A stretch of DNA of 64,000 bases from Halomonas sp. NO4 (GCF_010994375.1 NZ_WHMA01000006.1:101311-165310); one strand, 5' to 3'; shown: positions 1 through 8,502, counted from the stretch's first letter. Program-made: numbers and translations. Notes: a model not told the origin generated them from the sequence alone.

Positions 1-147
1 CATGCCGGTGCGGCTGGCGACTTCGCTGAGCGTCATGCGGGGATGGGCCTGGTCGAAGGCCAGGATCACCTCGAGGCCGCTGGCCAGCGCCGTGACGAAG
101 TCGCGGTCGTCCGGGCTCAGGATATCCTCCTGCACGGCAGTCTCCAT
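1..147 (-). CDS. pcaR: IclR-family transcriptional regulator, PcaR type (5' end only)
   Basis: Only the first 49 codons are in the window; the gene runs off the left edge. The translation begins METAVQEDILSPDDRDFVTALASG and continues through LEVILAFDQAHPRMTLSEVA, the usual start of the IclR winged-helix domain in PcaR/PcaU/PobR regulators. It diverges from pcaB with a 126-base gap that holds a GTTCG-N5-CGAAC palindrome. Family members respond to beta-ketoadipate or protocatechuate; PcaR is the best guess given the pca genes alongside. The effector domain is not visible, so a related IclR regulator such as PobR cannot be excluded. Confidence 0.75.
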   Translation of the reverse strand, partial: METAVQEDILSPDDRDFVTALASGLEVILAFDQAHPRMTLSEVASRTGM

Positions 148-201
148 GGTCGGTCGTCCTCGGTCGAGTTGCCCAAAAGTTGGCCTACAATCTAGCATAG
201 T

Positions 202-216
202 GTTCGAAATACGAAC
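202..216. promoter_or_regulatory. IclR/PcaR-type operator between pcaR and pcaB
   Basis: The sequence GTTCGAAATACGAAC is a perfect inverted repeat (GTTCG, five-base spacer, CGAAC). It resembles the PcaR site GTTCGATAATCGCAC described in Pseudomonas putida. It lies in the divergent gap 57 bases before the pcaB ATG and 54 bases before the regulator ATG, so it could control both genes. Confidence 0.65.
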
Positions 217-273
217 ACTTGTACGACCATAGATTGAGAGCCTGTTTCCCGCCCTTCCACCGGAGTCCTTGCC

Positions 274-1602
274 ATGTCCGCCGCGCTGCTGCAGCACCCC
301 TTCATGAGCCCCGATGGCCTGGCCGCCACCCAGGCCGAGGCGCTCGTCGAGGCCATGCTGGCCTTCGAGCTGGCCCTCGCCGAGGTGCAAGAAGCCCGCG
401 GCGCCGTGCCCGAAGGGGCCAGCCAACGGATGCGCGAGTTGCTGGCGCCTCACCCTTTCGACGTCGGGGGCATCGCCGCCGGTATCGCCAGTGGCGGCAA
501 CGCGGCCATCCCCTTCGTCAAGCAGGGGCGTGCCGCCTTGCCGGACGCGCTCAAGCGCTACTGGCACCAGGGGGCTACCAGCCAGGACGTGGTCGACAGC
601 GCCCTGATGCTGCTGCTCAAGCCGCGGTTCGCGGCGATCGATGCCCTTCTCGCGCGCTGCCGCACGGCGGCAATCCCGCTGATGCAGCAGCACGCTGCCA
701 CGCCCATGGTGGGGCGCACCCTGATGCAGCAGGCGCTGCCCCTCGCCTTCGGCGTCAAGGTTGCCCACTGGGCGCTGGGGCTGGAGCAGGCGCGACGTCG
801 GCTGGCCGCGGTCGAACTCCCGGTGCAGTTCGGCGGCGCCGTGGGGGTGCACTCCGGCTGGGCCGACCAGGGGCTCGAGTTCATGGACGGCCTGGCCGAG
901 CGGCTGGGGCTCGCCGTGCCGGTGCTGCCCTGGCACACCGAGCGCCAGCCGATCCATGCCCTGGCCACCGCCCTGGACGCCGTGGCCGGCGCCGCCGAGA
1001 AGCTGGCACTGGACGTCGCCCTGCTCACCCAGACCGAGCTCGGCGAGGTGGCCGAGCCGGCCGGCGAGGGGATGGGCGAATCCTCCTCCATGCCCCACAA
1101 GCGCAACCCGGTGCGCTGTGCGCTGATCCGCGGCGCCACGCGCCAGGTGCACGGTCATGCCACGGTGATCCTCAATGCTGCGGCCCAGCCGCTGGAGCGT
1201 GGCCTGGGCGAGTGGCACGCCGAGTGGGCGCCGCTCGTCGACGCTGCCCTGCTGGTGGAAGGCGCTCTGGAACAGGCGGCGATACTGCTCGAGGGACTCG
1301 AGGTGCATCCCGAGGCGATGGTGCGCAATCTGGCGGCCACCGGTGGCGGCATCATGGCCGAACCGGCCTCGAAGCTGCTGACACCCGTGCTGGGCCAGGA
1401 GGCCGCCAAGCGCATCAGCGCCGAGGCCGCCGAGGCGGCGCGTGAGTCCGGCCGCCCCTACGCGGAGGTGTTGGGCGCCCATCCCGAGGTGGCGGGCCGG
1501 CTCGAGCCCGAGACCTTGGCCCAGGCCACGGACCCCGCTTTATACCTTGGTAGCAGCCAGCGTCAGGTCCAGCGTGCCATCGCCTGGCTGGAAGAGACGT
1601 AA
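274..1602 (+). CDS. pcaB: 3-carboxy-cis,cis-muconate cycloisomerase
   Basis: The enzyme converts 3-carboxy-cis,cis-muconate to 4-carboxymuconolactone, the second step of protocatechuate ortho-cleavage, in the cytoplasm. The 442-residue protein belongs to the fumarase/argininosuccinate lyase/PcaB superfamily and carries its signature loop as GESSSMPHKRNP around residues 269-280. A further family segment, QDVVDSALML, lies near residue 104. The ATG at 274 has a CGGAG ribosome site about eight bases upstream. The gene is separated from the other pca genes by a strong terminator, so it is probably its own transcription unit, controlled by the IclR box in its promoter region. Confidence 0.93.
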   Translation: MSAALLQHPFMSPDGLAATQAEALVEAMLAFELALAEVQEARGAVPEGASQRMRELLAPHPFDVGGIAAGIASGGNAAIPFVKQGRAALPDALKRYWHQGATSQDVVDSALMLLLKPRFAAIDALLARCRTAAIPLMQQHAATPMVGRTLMQQALPLAFGVKVAHWALGLEQARRRLAAVELPVQFGGAVGVHSGWADQGLEFMDGLAERLGLAVPVLPWHTERQPIHALATALDAVAGAAEKLALDVALLTQTELGEVAEPAGEGMGESSSMPHKRNPVRCALIRGATRQVHGHATVILNAAAQPLERGLGEWHAEWAPLVDAALLVEGALEQAAILLEGLEVHPEAMVRNLAATGGGIMAEPASKLLTPVLGQEAAKRISAEAAEAARESGRPYAEVLGAHPEVAGRLEPETLAQATDPALYLGSSQRQVQRAIAWLEET

Positions 1603-1634
1603 TGCACTGATAAAAAAGCGATTCGTCGAATTTC

Positions 1635-1664
1635 AAGGGGGAAGGTTAGACCTTCCCCCTTTTT
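1635..1664 (+). terminator. Rho-independent terminator after pcaB
   Basis: An 11-bp perfect stem (AAGGGGGAAGG / CCTTCCCCCTT) with loop TTAGA runs straight into a T tract. It lies 32 bases after the pcaB stop and separates pcaB from the pcaI promoter. Confidence 0.9.
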
Positions 1665-1683
1665 CGTTTCCGGGCCGTGACGT

Positions 1684-1746
1684 TTGACGCTTCCCGCTTT
1701 GGGGATTAATTTGTTCGTATCACAAACCTATGTTCGTAAAACGAAC
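1684..1746 (+). promoter_or_regulatory. pcaI promoter with two IclR-type operators
   Basis: A TTGACG -35 (1684-1689) is followed after 15-17 bases by an AT-rich ATTAAT/TAATTT -10 region. Two operator-like repeats follow immediately: GTTCGTATCACAAAC at 1713-1727 (one mismatch from a perfect palindrome) and GTTCGTAAAACGAAC at 1732-1746 (perfect). They are offset by 19 bases, close to two helical turns, and match the box at 202-216. The arrangement suggests cooperative binding by the divergently encoded IclR protein. The promoter call is by eye. Confidence 0.6.
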
Positions 1747-1809
1747 AAATTTGCGAGCCGGTCGGTCTACTGCCGCTGGCTCCCGGCGAATCAGCGAGAG
1801 GCAACTACT

Positions 1810-2631
1810 ATGGCCGAGATTCTCAGCCTGCATGACGCCGTGGCGCGCTACGTGGAGGACGGCGCCACCGTGGCCATGGAGGGCTTCACCCATCTCATCC
1901 CCTTCGCCGCGGGTCACGAGGTCATCCGCCAGGGCAAGCGCGATCTCACCCTGATCCGCATGACGCCCGACCTGATCTACGACCAGCTGATCGGTGCCGG
2001 CTGCGCCAAGAAGGTGATCTTCTCCTGGGGCGGCAACCCCGGCGTGGGCTCGCTGCATCGGCTGCGCGATGCCGTGGAGAAGGGCTGGCCGCGCCGGATC
2101 GAGATCCTCGAGCACAGCCACGCCGCCATGGCCTGCGCCTTCGAGGCGGGGGCGGCGGGCCTGCCAATGGCCGTGCTGCGCGGCTACGTGGGGAGCGACC
2201 TGCCCAAGGTCAACGACCAGATCAAGTTCATCGAGTGCCCCTTCACCGGCGAGCGCCTGGCGGCGGTTCCCTCCATCCGCCCCGACGTAGCCATCGTCCA
2301 TGCCCAGAAGGCCGACCGGCACGGCAACGTCCTGGTGGAAGGCATCATCGGCGTGCAGAAGGAGGCGGTGCTCGCCGCCAAGCACAGCATCGTCACCGTC
2401 GAGGAGATCGTCGATGACCTCGATGTCGAGCCCAACGCCTGCGTGATCCCCGGCTGGGCGGTCAGCGCCATCGCCGTGGCCGAGCAGGGCTCGCTGCCCT
2501 CCTACGCCCACGGCTACTACGATCGCAACAACCGCTTCTACAAGGAGTGGGACGCCATCGCCCGCGACCGCGACGCCTTCACCCGGTGGCTCGACGACAA
2601 CGTCTACAACGCCGGAGGAGCGACCCAATGA
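1810..2631 (+). CDS. pcaI: 3-oxoadipate CoA-transferase subunit A
   Basis: With PcaJ this subunit transfers CoA from succinyl-CoA to 3-oxoadipate, the penultimate step of the pathway. The 273-residue product (MAEILSLHDAVARYVEDG...) matches the longer, glutaconate-CoA-transferase-like CatI/PcaI type. I chose ATG 1810 because GAGAGG lies just upstream; the frame is open back to 1684, but that part overlaps the promoter and operators. The stop overlaps the pcaJ start by four bases (ATGA), as expected for two subunits made in equal amounts. Confidence 0.9.
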   Translation: MAEILSLHDAVARYVEDGATVAMEGFTHLIPFAAGHEVIRQGKRDLTLIRMTPDLIYDQLIGAGCAKKVIFSWGGNPGVGSLHRLRDAVEKGWPRRIEILEHSHAAMACAFEAGAAGLPMAVLRGYVGSDLPKVNDQIKFIECPFTGERLAAVPSIRPDVAIVHAQKADRHGNVLVEGIIGVQKEAVLAAKHSIVTVEEIVDDLDVEPNACVIPGWAVSAIAVAEQGSLPSYAHGYYDRNNRFYKEWDAIARDRDAFTRWLDDNVYNAGGATQ

Positions 2632-3404
2632 GCCTCGACTACACCGCCTCGGAGATGATGACCGTCACCGCCGCCCGGGCGCTGGAGAACGGCATGACCT
2701 GCTTCGTCGGCATCGGTCTGCCCAGTGAGGCGGCCAACCTGGCGCGCCTGACCCACGCCCCCGACGTGGTGCTGATCTACGAGTCCGGCACCCTGCAGAC
2801 CAAGCCCGAGGTGCTGCCGCTCTCCATCGGCGACGGCGAGCTGTGCGAGTCGGCGCTGACCACCGTCTCGGTGCCGGAGATGTTCCGCTACTGGCTGCAG
2901 GGCGGCCACGTCAGCGTGGGCTTTCTGGGTACCGCCCAGATCGACCGCTACGCCAATCTCAACACCACCCTGATCGGCGACTACCATGATCCCAAGGTGC
3001 GTCTGCCGGGCGGGGGTGGTGCGCCCGAAATTGCGACGAATGCGGGTGAGGTCTTTATCACCCTCAAGCACTCCAAGCGCACCTTCGTGAAGGACGTGGA
3101 CTTCGTCACCACCCTGGGCTTCGGCCGCGACGGCAAGGGGCGCGACGGCGTACCCAACATCGGCCGCGGGCCGACCCGGGTGATCACCGACCTCTGCGTG
3201 CTCAAGCCCGACCCCGAGACCAAGGAGCTCACCGTGGTGTCGCTGCACCCCGGCGTGACCCGCGAGGACGTGATCGAGGCGACCGGCTGGGAGATCCGTT
3301 TCGCCGAGTCGCTGGAAACCACATCCGAGCCCTCGGTCCGCGAACTCGAGATCCTGCGTGAATTGAAAGCGCGTACCGACCGCAAACACGCCGGGGACGT
3401 CTGA
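2628..3404 (+). CDS. pcaJ: 3-oxoadipate CoA-transferase subunit B
   Basis: This is the catalytic partner of PcaI, 258 residues. The segment VLIYESGTLQTKPE contains the ESG motif whose glutamate forms the glutamyl-CoA intermediate in class I CoA-transferases. The ribosome site GGAGGAG lies inside the end of pcaI and the ATG at 2628 overlaps the pcaI stop. The gene is followed nine bases later by pcaF, so pcaI, pcaJ and pcaF form one operon. The same enzyme serves both the protocatechuate and catechol branches here, since no separate catIJ is present in the window. Confidence 0.9.
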   Translation: MSLDYTASEMMTVTAARALENGMTCFVGIGLPSEAANLARLTHAPDVVLIYESGTLQTKPEVLPLSIGDGELCESALTTVSVPEMFRYWLQGGHVSVGFLGTAQIDRYANLNTTLIGDYHDPKVRLPGGGGAPEIATNAGEVFITLKHSKRTFVKDVDFVTTLGFGRDGKGRDGVPNIGRGPTRVITDLCVLKPDPETKELTVVSLHPGVTREDVIEATGWEIRFAESLETTSEPSVRELEILRELKARTDRKHAGDV

Positions 3405-3413
3405 GGAGGCCCT

Positions 3414-4619
3414 ATGACCGACGTTTACCTGTGTCATCCGCGGCGCACCGCCGTGGGCCGCTTCGGCGGCACCCTGGCGGCCGTGCGCCCCGACGACTTC
3501 GCCGCGACGATCTTCCAGGCCGTGCTCGCCGAGGCGCCGGGGCTCGACCCCGCGGCCATCGACGAGGTAATCATGGGCTGTGCCAATCAGGCCGGCGAGG
3601 ACAACCGCAACGTGGCGCGCATGTCGGCGCTGCTGGCGGGCCTGCCGACCTCGGTACCGGGCACCACCATGAACCGCCTGTGCGGCTCCGGCATGGACGC
3701 CGTGGGCACCGCCTTTCGCGCCATCCGTGCCGGTGAGTTCGAGCTGGCGCTGGCCGGCGGCGTGGAGTCGATGTCCCGCGCGCCCTACGTGCTGGGCAAG
3801 GCGGAGAGCGCCTTCTCCCGCGGCCAGGCCATCGAAGACACCACCATCGGCTGGCGCTTCGTCAATCCCTTGATGAAGCAGCAGTACGGTGTCGATTCCA
3901 TGCCGGAGACCGCCGAGAACGTCGCCGCGCAGCACCGCGTCTCCCGCGAGGACCAGGACGCCTTTGCCCTGCGCTCCCAGCAGAAGGCCGAGCGCGCCCA
4001 GAAAGATGGCCGCTTCGCCCAGGAGATCACCGCCATCGAGATCCCGCGGCGCAAGCAGGAGCCGCTGGTCTTCGACCAGGACGAGCACCTGCGCTCGGGC
4101 ACCACCCTGGAGAAGCTCGCCAAGTTGCCCACCCCCTTCCGCGAGGGCGGCAGCGTTACCGCCGGCAACGCCTCGGGCGTCAACGACGGCGCCGCGGCGA
4201 TGCTGGTGGCCAGCCAGGCAGCGGTGGAAGCGCACGGCCTTACTCCCATGGCGAGGATCCTCGGCATGGCCACCGCCGGGGTCGAGCCGCGCACCATGGG
4301 CATGGGCCCGGTGCCGGCGGTGACCAAGCTGCTCGACCGGTTGGGCGTGTCGCTGGATGAGATCGACGTGATCGAGCTCAACGAGGCCTTTGCTTCCCAG
4401 GCGCTGGCCTGTCTGCGCGAGCTGGGCATTGCCGACGACGACCCCAGGGTCAACCCTAACGGCGGCGGCATTGCGCTCGGCCATCCGCTGGGCATGTCCG
4501 GGGCCCGCCTGCTGACTACTGCGGCCTTTGAACTGCGCAACAGCGGCAAGCGCTACGCCCTGTGCACCATGTGCGTGGGCGTGGGGCAGGGGATTGCTAC
4601 GCTGATCGAACGGGTATAG
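3414..4619 (+). CDS. pcaF: 3-oxoadipyl-CoA thiolase
   Basis: The enzyme splits 3-oxoadipyl-CoA with CoA to succinyl-CoA and acetyl-CoA, the last step of the beta-ketoadipate pathway. The 401-residue product is a standard thiolase: nucleophilic Cys90 in NRLCGSGMDAV, the GGGIALGHPLGMSG histidine motif, and a C-terminal CVGVGQG with the second cysteine. The start has GAGGAGG eight bases upstream. Generic acetyl-CoA acetyltransferase activity is possible from sequence alone, but the position directly after pcaIJ settles the role. Confidence 0.93.
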   Translation: MTDVYLCHPRRTAVGRFGGTLAAVRPDDFAATIFQAVLAEAPGLDPAAIDEVIMGCANQAGEDNRNVARMSALLAGLPTSVPGTTMNRLCGSGMDAVGTAFRAIRAGEFELALAGGVESMSRAPYVLGKAESAFSRGQAIEDTTIGWRFVNPLMKQQYGVDSMPETAENVAAQHRVSREDQDAFALRSQQKAERAQKDGRFAQEITAIEIPRRKQEPLVFDQDEHLRSGTTLEKLAKLPTPFREGGSVTAGNASGVNDGAAAMLVASQAAVEAHGLTPMARILGMATAGVEPRTMGMGPVPAVTKLLDRLGVSLDEIDVIELNEAFASQALACLRELGIADDDPRVNPNGGGIALGHPLGMSGARLLTTAAFELRNSGKRYALCTMCVGVGQGIATLIERV

Positions 4620-4664
4620 GCAGCCCAGATTTATTGCTACCGCTCAAACGGTACGGAGGCTTTC

Positions 4665-5864
4665 ATGGCATTTCTGACAATCGACGGCCGCAGTGTCGCC
4701 TATCGCCTGCTGGGCGCCGAGGCCAACCCGCTGGTGCTGCTGGCTCACCCGCTGGGCATGACCCAGGCGGTTTGGGACGACCTGCTGCCGGCGCTGCTGC
4801 CGCGCTATCGCGTGCTGACCTGGGATCTGCCCGGTCACGGCGCCAGCGAAGCCTGGCCGGCGGAGGGCGGCGCCATCACGCCGGCCGCACTCGCCGCCGA
4901 GGCGCTGGCCCTGGCCGAGCAGGCCGGCGCGACGCGTTTCCACTTCGTCGGTACCTCCATCGGCGGGGTGGTCGGGCAGCAGCTGATCGCCCAGCACGCC
5001 GAGCGGCTGCTCTCGGCCGTGCTGACCAACACCGGTGCGGTGATCGGCACCCCCGAGCTGTGGACGACGCGCGCCGCCCGCACGCGTGACGAGGGTTTGG
5101 CGGCGCTCTCCGGCGAGATCGTGCCACGCTGGTTCTCCGCCGAGCGCCTCAAGAGGGAACCGGCGCTGGAGAGCGGCTGGCGCACCCAGATGGCGCGCAC
5201 CGACGGCGAGAGCTATGCGCGGCTGTGCGAGATGCTCGGCAAGAGCGATTTCCGCGGCTCGCTCAAGGATCCCCTGTCTCGCAACCCGGGCCTGCCTGTG
5301 CACCTGCTGGGTGGCAGCGAGGACATGGCCACGCCCCCGGAGACTCTGGAAACGCTCGCCGCCGAGTGCGACGGCGCGCCGCTGGAGATCCTCCAGGGCT
5401 TCGCCCACGTGCCCTCGGTGGAGAGCCCCGAGGCCATGGCCAAGCGGCTGCAGTTGTGGCTGGCCGTGGATCGCAGTGCGGTCGGTGAGCAGGGTGTGAG
5501 CTATGCGCAAGGTCTCGAGACCCGCAAGCAGGTGCTCGGCGAGGCGCACGTGGCGCGCGCCAGCGAGAACGCCAACAGCCTCGACGCCCCCTTCCAGCAG
5601 ATGATCACCCGCCTAGCCTGGGGCGAGCTGTGGGGCAACGACGACCTCACCCGTCGCGAGCGCAGCCTGATCACCACCGGCATCCTCGCCGCCCTGGGCC
5701 GCGAGGAGCTCGAGCTGCACCTGAAGACCGCTCAGCGCATCGGCCTGACCGAGGCGGAGCTGCGCCAGGTGCTGCTGCACGTGGCGATCTACGGCGGGGT
5801 GCCGGCGGCGAATCACGCCTTTGCGCTGGCAAAGCAGCTCGGCTGGGGCACGCCCCTCGAGTGA
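4665..5864 (+). CDS. pcaL: Bifunctional 3-oxoadipate enol-lactonase / 4-carboxymuconolactone decarboxylase (PcaD-PcaC fusion)
   Basis: Two enzymes are joined in one 399-residue chain. Residues 1 to about 265 are an alpha/beta hydrolase with nucleophile Ser98 in GTSIGG, acid Asp220 in GGSEDMATP and His248 in GFAHVPS, giving enol-lactone hydrolysis (PcaD). Residues of about 280-395 are a carboxymuconolactone decarboxylase domain (RKQVLGEAHV... TRRERSLITTGILAALGR), giving decarboxylation (PcaC). No separate pcaC or pcaD exists in the window. The order is PcaD then PcaC, as in the actinobacterial PcaL proteins. The ATG at 4665 follows ACGGAGG. The hydrolase half is also needed for the catechol branch. 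Confidence 0.9.
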   Translation: MAFLTIDGRSVAYRLLGAEANPLVLLAHPLGMTQAVWDDLLPALLPRYRVLTWDLPGHGASEAWPAEGGAITPAALAAEALALAEQAGATRFHFVGTSIGGVVGQQLIAQHAERLLSAVLTNTGAVIGTPELWTTRAARTRDEGLAALSGEIVPRWFSAERLKREPALESGWRTQMARTDGESYARLCEMLGKSDFRGSLKDPLSRNPGLPVHLLGGSEDMATPPETLETLAAECDGAPLEILQGFAHVPSVESPEAMAKRLQLWLAVDRSAVGEQGVSYAQGLETRKQVLGEAHVARASENANSLDAPFQQMITRLAWGELWGNDDLTRRERSLITTGILAALGREELELHLKTAQRIGLTEAELRQVLLHVAIYGGVPAANHAFALAKQLGWGTPLE

Positions 5865-5912
5865 CAGGTGCGGCGGTCGGGGCCTGCCCCGGCCGTTGCC
5901 AGGGAGCCGCGC

Positions 5913-6842
5913 ATGCTCAATGCCCGTATCAAGCTGCGTCATCTGCAGGCCTTCCTCGAGGTGGCCCGTCAGCGCAGTTTCGCCCGCGCCGCCGATCGCC
6001 TGGCGATCACCCAGCCGGGCATGTCCAAGACGATTCGCGAGCTCGAGGAGATTCTCGAGACGCCGCTCTTCGAGCGCACCTCGCGGGGCGTGGCGCTGAC
6101 CCAGGCGGGGCTCACCCTGCTGCGTCACGCCGGGCCGGCGCTGCGCGCGCTGGAAGAGGGCATCGGTGCGGTGGGCAGCAGCGAGCCGGGCACCCGCTGG
6201 CTGCGCGTGGGTGCGCTCTCCACGGTGGAGAGCCGCCTGCTGCCCGAGGCCATCCGCCGCTTCCAGGCCGGCGGGCCGGCGGGCGTCGGCGTCAATGTGG
6301 TCACTGGCCCCAGCGCCTTTCTGCTCTCGCGTCTGCGCCGCGGCGAGCTGGACCTGGTGGTGGGGCGCATGACGGAGGCGCGCGAGATCCGCGACCTCGC
6401 CTTCGAGCACCTCTACTACGAGCGGCTGCTGCTGGTGGTGCGCGATGGCCATCCGCTGGCCGGGGTGGACCCCCTGCCCCCCGCGGCGTTGACGGCCCAC
6501 CCCTGGATCGTGCCGCCGCCCCAGACCACGCTGCGCCAGCAGGTCGACAGCTTCTGCGTGCGCCACGCCCTGACACTTCCCGAGACGCTCCTCGAAACCC
6601 TGTCGCTGCCCCTCGGCCAGGCGGTCACCCAGGGCAGCGACGCCATCTGGGTGGCGCCGGAGGAGGCGGTGCGCGCGGCGCTGGATGCGGGGTGGCTGGC
6701 GGAGCTGGCCCTCTCCCTGGAGCAGCAGGGCGGCTCGGTGGGGCTGTGCACCAACGCCAGCCTCGAGCCCTCGCTGGCGCTCGACGCCTTCTGCGAGATT
6801 CTGCGCGAGGTCACCGCCGGAACCCCGGCCGCGGTGACATAA
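5913..6842 (+). CDS. pcaQ: LysR-family transcriptional activator PcaQ
   Basis: The 309-residue LysR protein has an N-terminal helix-turn-helix (LKLRHLQAFLEV-type start, SFARAADRLAITQPGMSKTI) and a C-terminal co-inducer domain. The N-terminus resembles PcaQ of rhizobia, an activator that senses 3-carboxy-cis,cis-muconate. I start at ATG 5913, preceded by AGGGAG; an in-frame GTG at 5868 is possible but has a poorer context. The gene ends inside a perfect PcaQ box (ATAACC-N4-GGTTAT, 6839-6854) that lies upstream of pcaHG, which supports the assignment and suggests pcaHG as target. Confidence 0.85.
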   Translation: MLNARIKLRHLQAFLEVARQRSFARAADRLAITQPGMSKTIRELEEILETPLFERTSRGVALTQAGLTLLRHAGPALRALEEGIGAVGSSEPGTRWLRVGALSTVESRLLPEAIRRFQAGGPAGVGVNVVTGPSAFLLSRLRRGELDLVVGRMTEAREIRDLAFEHLYYERLLLVVRDGHPLAGVDPLPPAALTAHPWIVPPPQTTLRQQVDSFCVRHALTLPETLLETLSLPLGQAVTQGSDAIWVAPEEAVRAALDAGWLAELALSLEQQGGSVGLCTNASLEPSLALDAFCEILREVTAGTPAAVT

Positions 6843-6854
6843 CCCAGCGGTTAT
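6839..6854 (+). promoter_or_regulatory. PcaQ operator upstream of pcaHG
   Basis: ATAACC-CAGC-GGTTAT is a perfect six-base inverted repeat with a four-base spacer, matching the PcaQ motif ATAACC-N4-GGTTAA reported in Sinorhizobium meliloti. It starts one base before the pcaQ stop codon and its right end is 90 bases before the pcaH ATG, a normal activator distance. Confidence 0.75.
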
Positions 6855-6944
6855 GGACCGGCGCCGAGACGTCAATTGGCACCCCTGCGACATTGCGCCA
6901 CACTCGCCGGACCCCTCAACCCACAACCCCAGAGACGACACGCC

Positions 6945-7673
6945 ATGCAAGATGACAACAAGCGCTTCGTGGAGCGCGACCGCAACTGGCATCCGCCGGC
7001 CTACGCGCCGGGCTACAAGACCACCGTGGCGCGTTCGCCGCGCCAGGCGCTGGTCAGCCTGCAGCACCCCACCATCTCCGAGCGCTCCGGCCCGGACTTT
7101 CGCCACCTGCGCATGGGCCCCCACGACAACGACCTGCTGCTCAACTTTCGCCAGGACTCGAGCCAGGGCCTGCCGGTGGGCGAGCGCATCATCATGTTCG
7201 GCCGTGTGGTTGACCAGTTCGGCAAGCCGGTGCCCCACACCCTGGTGGAGATGTGGCAGGCCAACGCCGGCGGCCGCTACCGCCACAAGAACGACAACTA
7301 CCTGGCGCCGCTCGACCCCAACTTCGGCGGCGTGGGGCGTTGCCTCACCGACGAGGCGGGCTGGTACCACTTCCGCACCATCAAGCCGGGCCCCTATCCC
7401 TGGCCGAACGACATGAACAGCTGGCGCCCCTCGCACATCCACGTTTCGGTGATGGGGCCGTCGATCTCCACGCGCCTGATCACCCAGATGTACTTCGAGG
7501 GCGACCCGCTGATCCCGCTGTGCCCCATCGTTCACACCATCAACGACCCGGACGCCGTCGAGACCATGATCGGGCGGCTCGATATGGCCCGCAGCAAGCC
7601 CATGGACTGCCTGGCCTACCGCTTCGATCTGGTGGTGCGCGGCGAGCTGCAGACCTATTTTGAAAACCAGTAA
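6945..7673 (+). CDS. pcaH: Protocatechuate 3,4-dioxygenase beta subunit
   Basis: This iron-binding subunit opens the protocatechuate ring between the two hydroxyls to give 3-carboxy-cis,cis-muconate. The 242-residue product carries all four non-haem Fe(III) ligands: Tyr112 in GGRYRHKND, Tyr151 in PGPYPW, and His164 and His166 in RPSHIH. These are the Pseudomonas positions 108, 147, 160 and 162 plus four. ATG 6945 was chosen because [18 protein letters not shown] is the usual start; the frame is open further back. pcaG follows 13 bases later. Confidence 0.94.
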   Translation: MQDDNKRFVERDRNWHPPAYAPGYKTTVARSPRQALVSLQHPTISERSGPDFRHLRMGPHDNDLLLNFRQDSSQGLPVGERIIMFGRVVDQFGKPVPHTLVEMWQANAGGRYRHKNDNYLAPLDPNFGGVGRCLTDEAGWYHFRTIKPGPYPWPNDMNSWRPSHIHVSVMGPSISTRLITQMYFEGDPLIPLCPIVHTINDPDAVETMIGRLDMARSKPMDCLAYRFDLVVRGELQTYFENQ

Positions 7674-7686
7674 CGGGGGCAACGAG

Positions 7687-8379
7687 ATGAAACAGCCGAA
7701 TTCCCAGCCGGCCAGCGAAACGCTGCTGCGCGAGACCGCCTCCCAGACCGCCGGGCCCTACGTGCACATCGGCCTGGCGCTCGCCGCGGCGGGCAACCCG
7801 ACCCGCGACGAGGAGATCTGGAACGAGATGGCCAAGCCCGGCGCCGAGGGCGAGCCCATCGAGATCGTCGGCACCGTCATCGACGGCAACGGCGACCTGG
7901 TGCGCGACGCCTTCCTCGAGGCCTGGCAGGCCGACGCCAACGGCCAGTACCAGCGCGAGTTCGACGTGAAGAAGCCGTTCAACAGCTTCGGGCGCACCGC
8001 CACCACCTTCGACTACGGCAGCGAATGGTCGCTCAAGACCGTCAAGCCCGGCCGCGTGCGGGTCGACGGTACCGACGAGGCGCACGGTGTCATCGACGAC
8101 AAGGACTCCGATCTGGCGAGCGCCCGCAGTGCTCTGCTGATGGCGCCGCATATCAACCTGTCGATCTTCGCCCGGGGCATCAACATCCACCTGCAGACGC
8201 GTCTCTACTTCGAGGACGAGGTCGAGGCGAATGCCGAGTGCCCGGTGCTCTCGCGCATCGAATCGCCGGCGCGCCGCCAGACACTGATCGCCAAGCGCGA
8301 GGAGGTCGACGGCCAGGTGCGCTACCGCTTCGACATCCGTCTGCAGGGCGAGGGCGAGACGGTGTTCTTCGATTTCTGA
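7687..8379 (+). CDS. pcaG: Protocatechuate 3,4-dioxygenase alpha subunit
   Basis: This is the structural alpha subunit, 230 residues, with the typical SQTAGPYVHIGLAL start of the conserved part and the intradiol core (VIDGNGDLVRDAFLEAWQAD). It lacks the full set of iron ligands, as expected, and forms the active site together with PcaH. It is somewhat longer than the roughly 200-residue Pseudomonas subunit, mainly around residues 115-155. ATG 7687 is preceded by a G-rich GGGGGC; an in-frame ATG at 7660 lies inside pcaH. Confidence 0.92.
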   Translation: MKQPNSQPASETLLRETASQTAGPYVHIGLALAAAGNPTRDEEIWNEMAKPGAEGEPIEIVGTVIDGNGDLVRDAFLEAWQADANGQYQREFDVKKPFNSFGRTATTFDYGSEWSLKTVKPGRVRVDGTDEAHGVIDDKDSDLASARSALLMAPHINLSIFARGINIHLQTRLYFEDEVEANAECPVLSRIESPARRQTLIAKREEVDGQVRYRFDIRLQGEGETVFFDF

Positions 8380-8411
8380 CGCCGCGTCTCGCTCACTGCG
8401 CCCAAGCCGCC

Positions 8412-8433
8412 AACGCCGCCCTCGGGCGGCGTT
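8412..8433 (+). terminator. Hairpin after pcaG
   Basis: A perfect 9-bp stem (AACGCCGCC / GGCGGCGTT) with loop CTCG lies 32 bases after the pcaG stop. There is no T tract, so it may be a weak terminator or an RNA-stabilising hairpin rather than a strong stop. Confidence 0.5.
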
Positions 8434-8502
8434 CGGCGTTGACGATGACGGCATCGTCACTCACCCCGGGGCACGCCCCGGCAATGCAATGAAAAGAGCC
8501 CG

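Noticed and set aside
1684..1809. N-terminal extension of PcaI from an upstream in-frame start
   Set aside because: The extra 42 codons cover the promoter and both operators, have no family similarity, and the ATG at 1810 has a good ribosome site.
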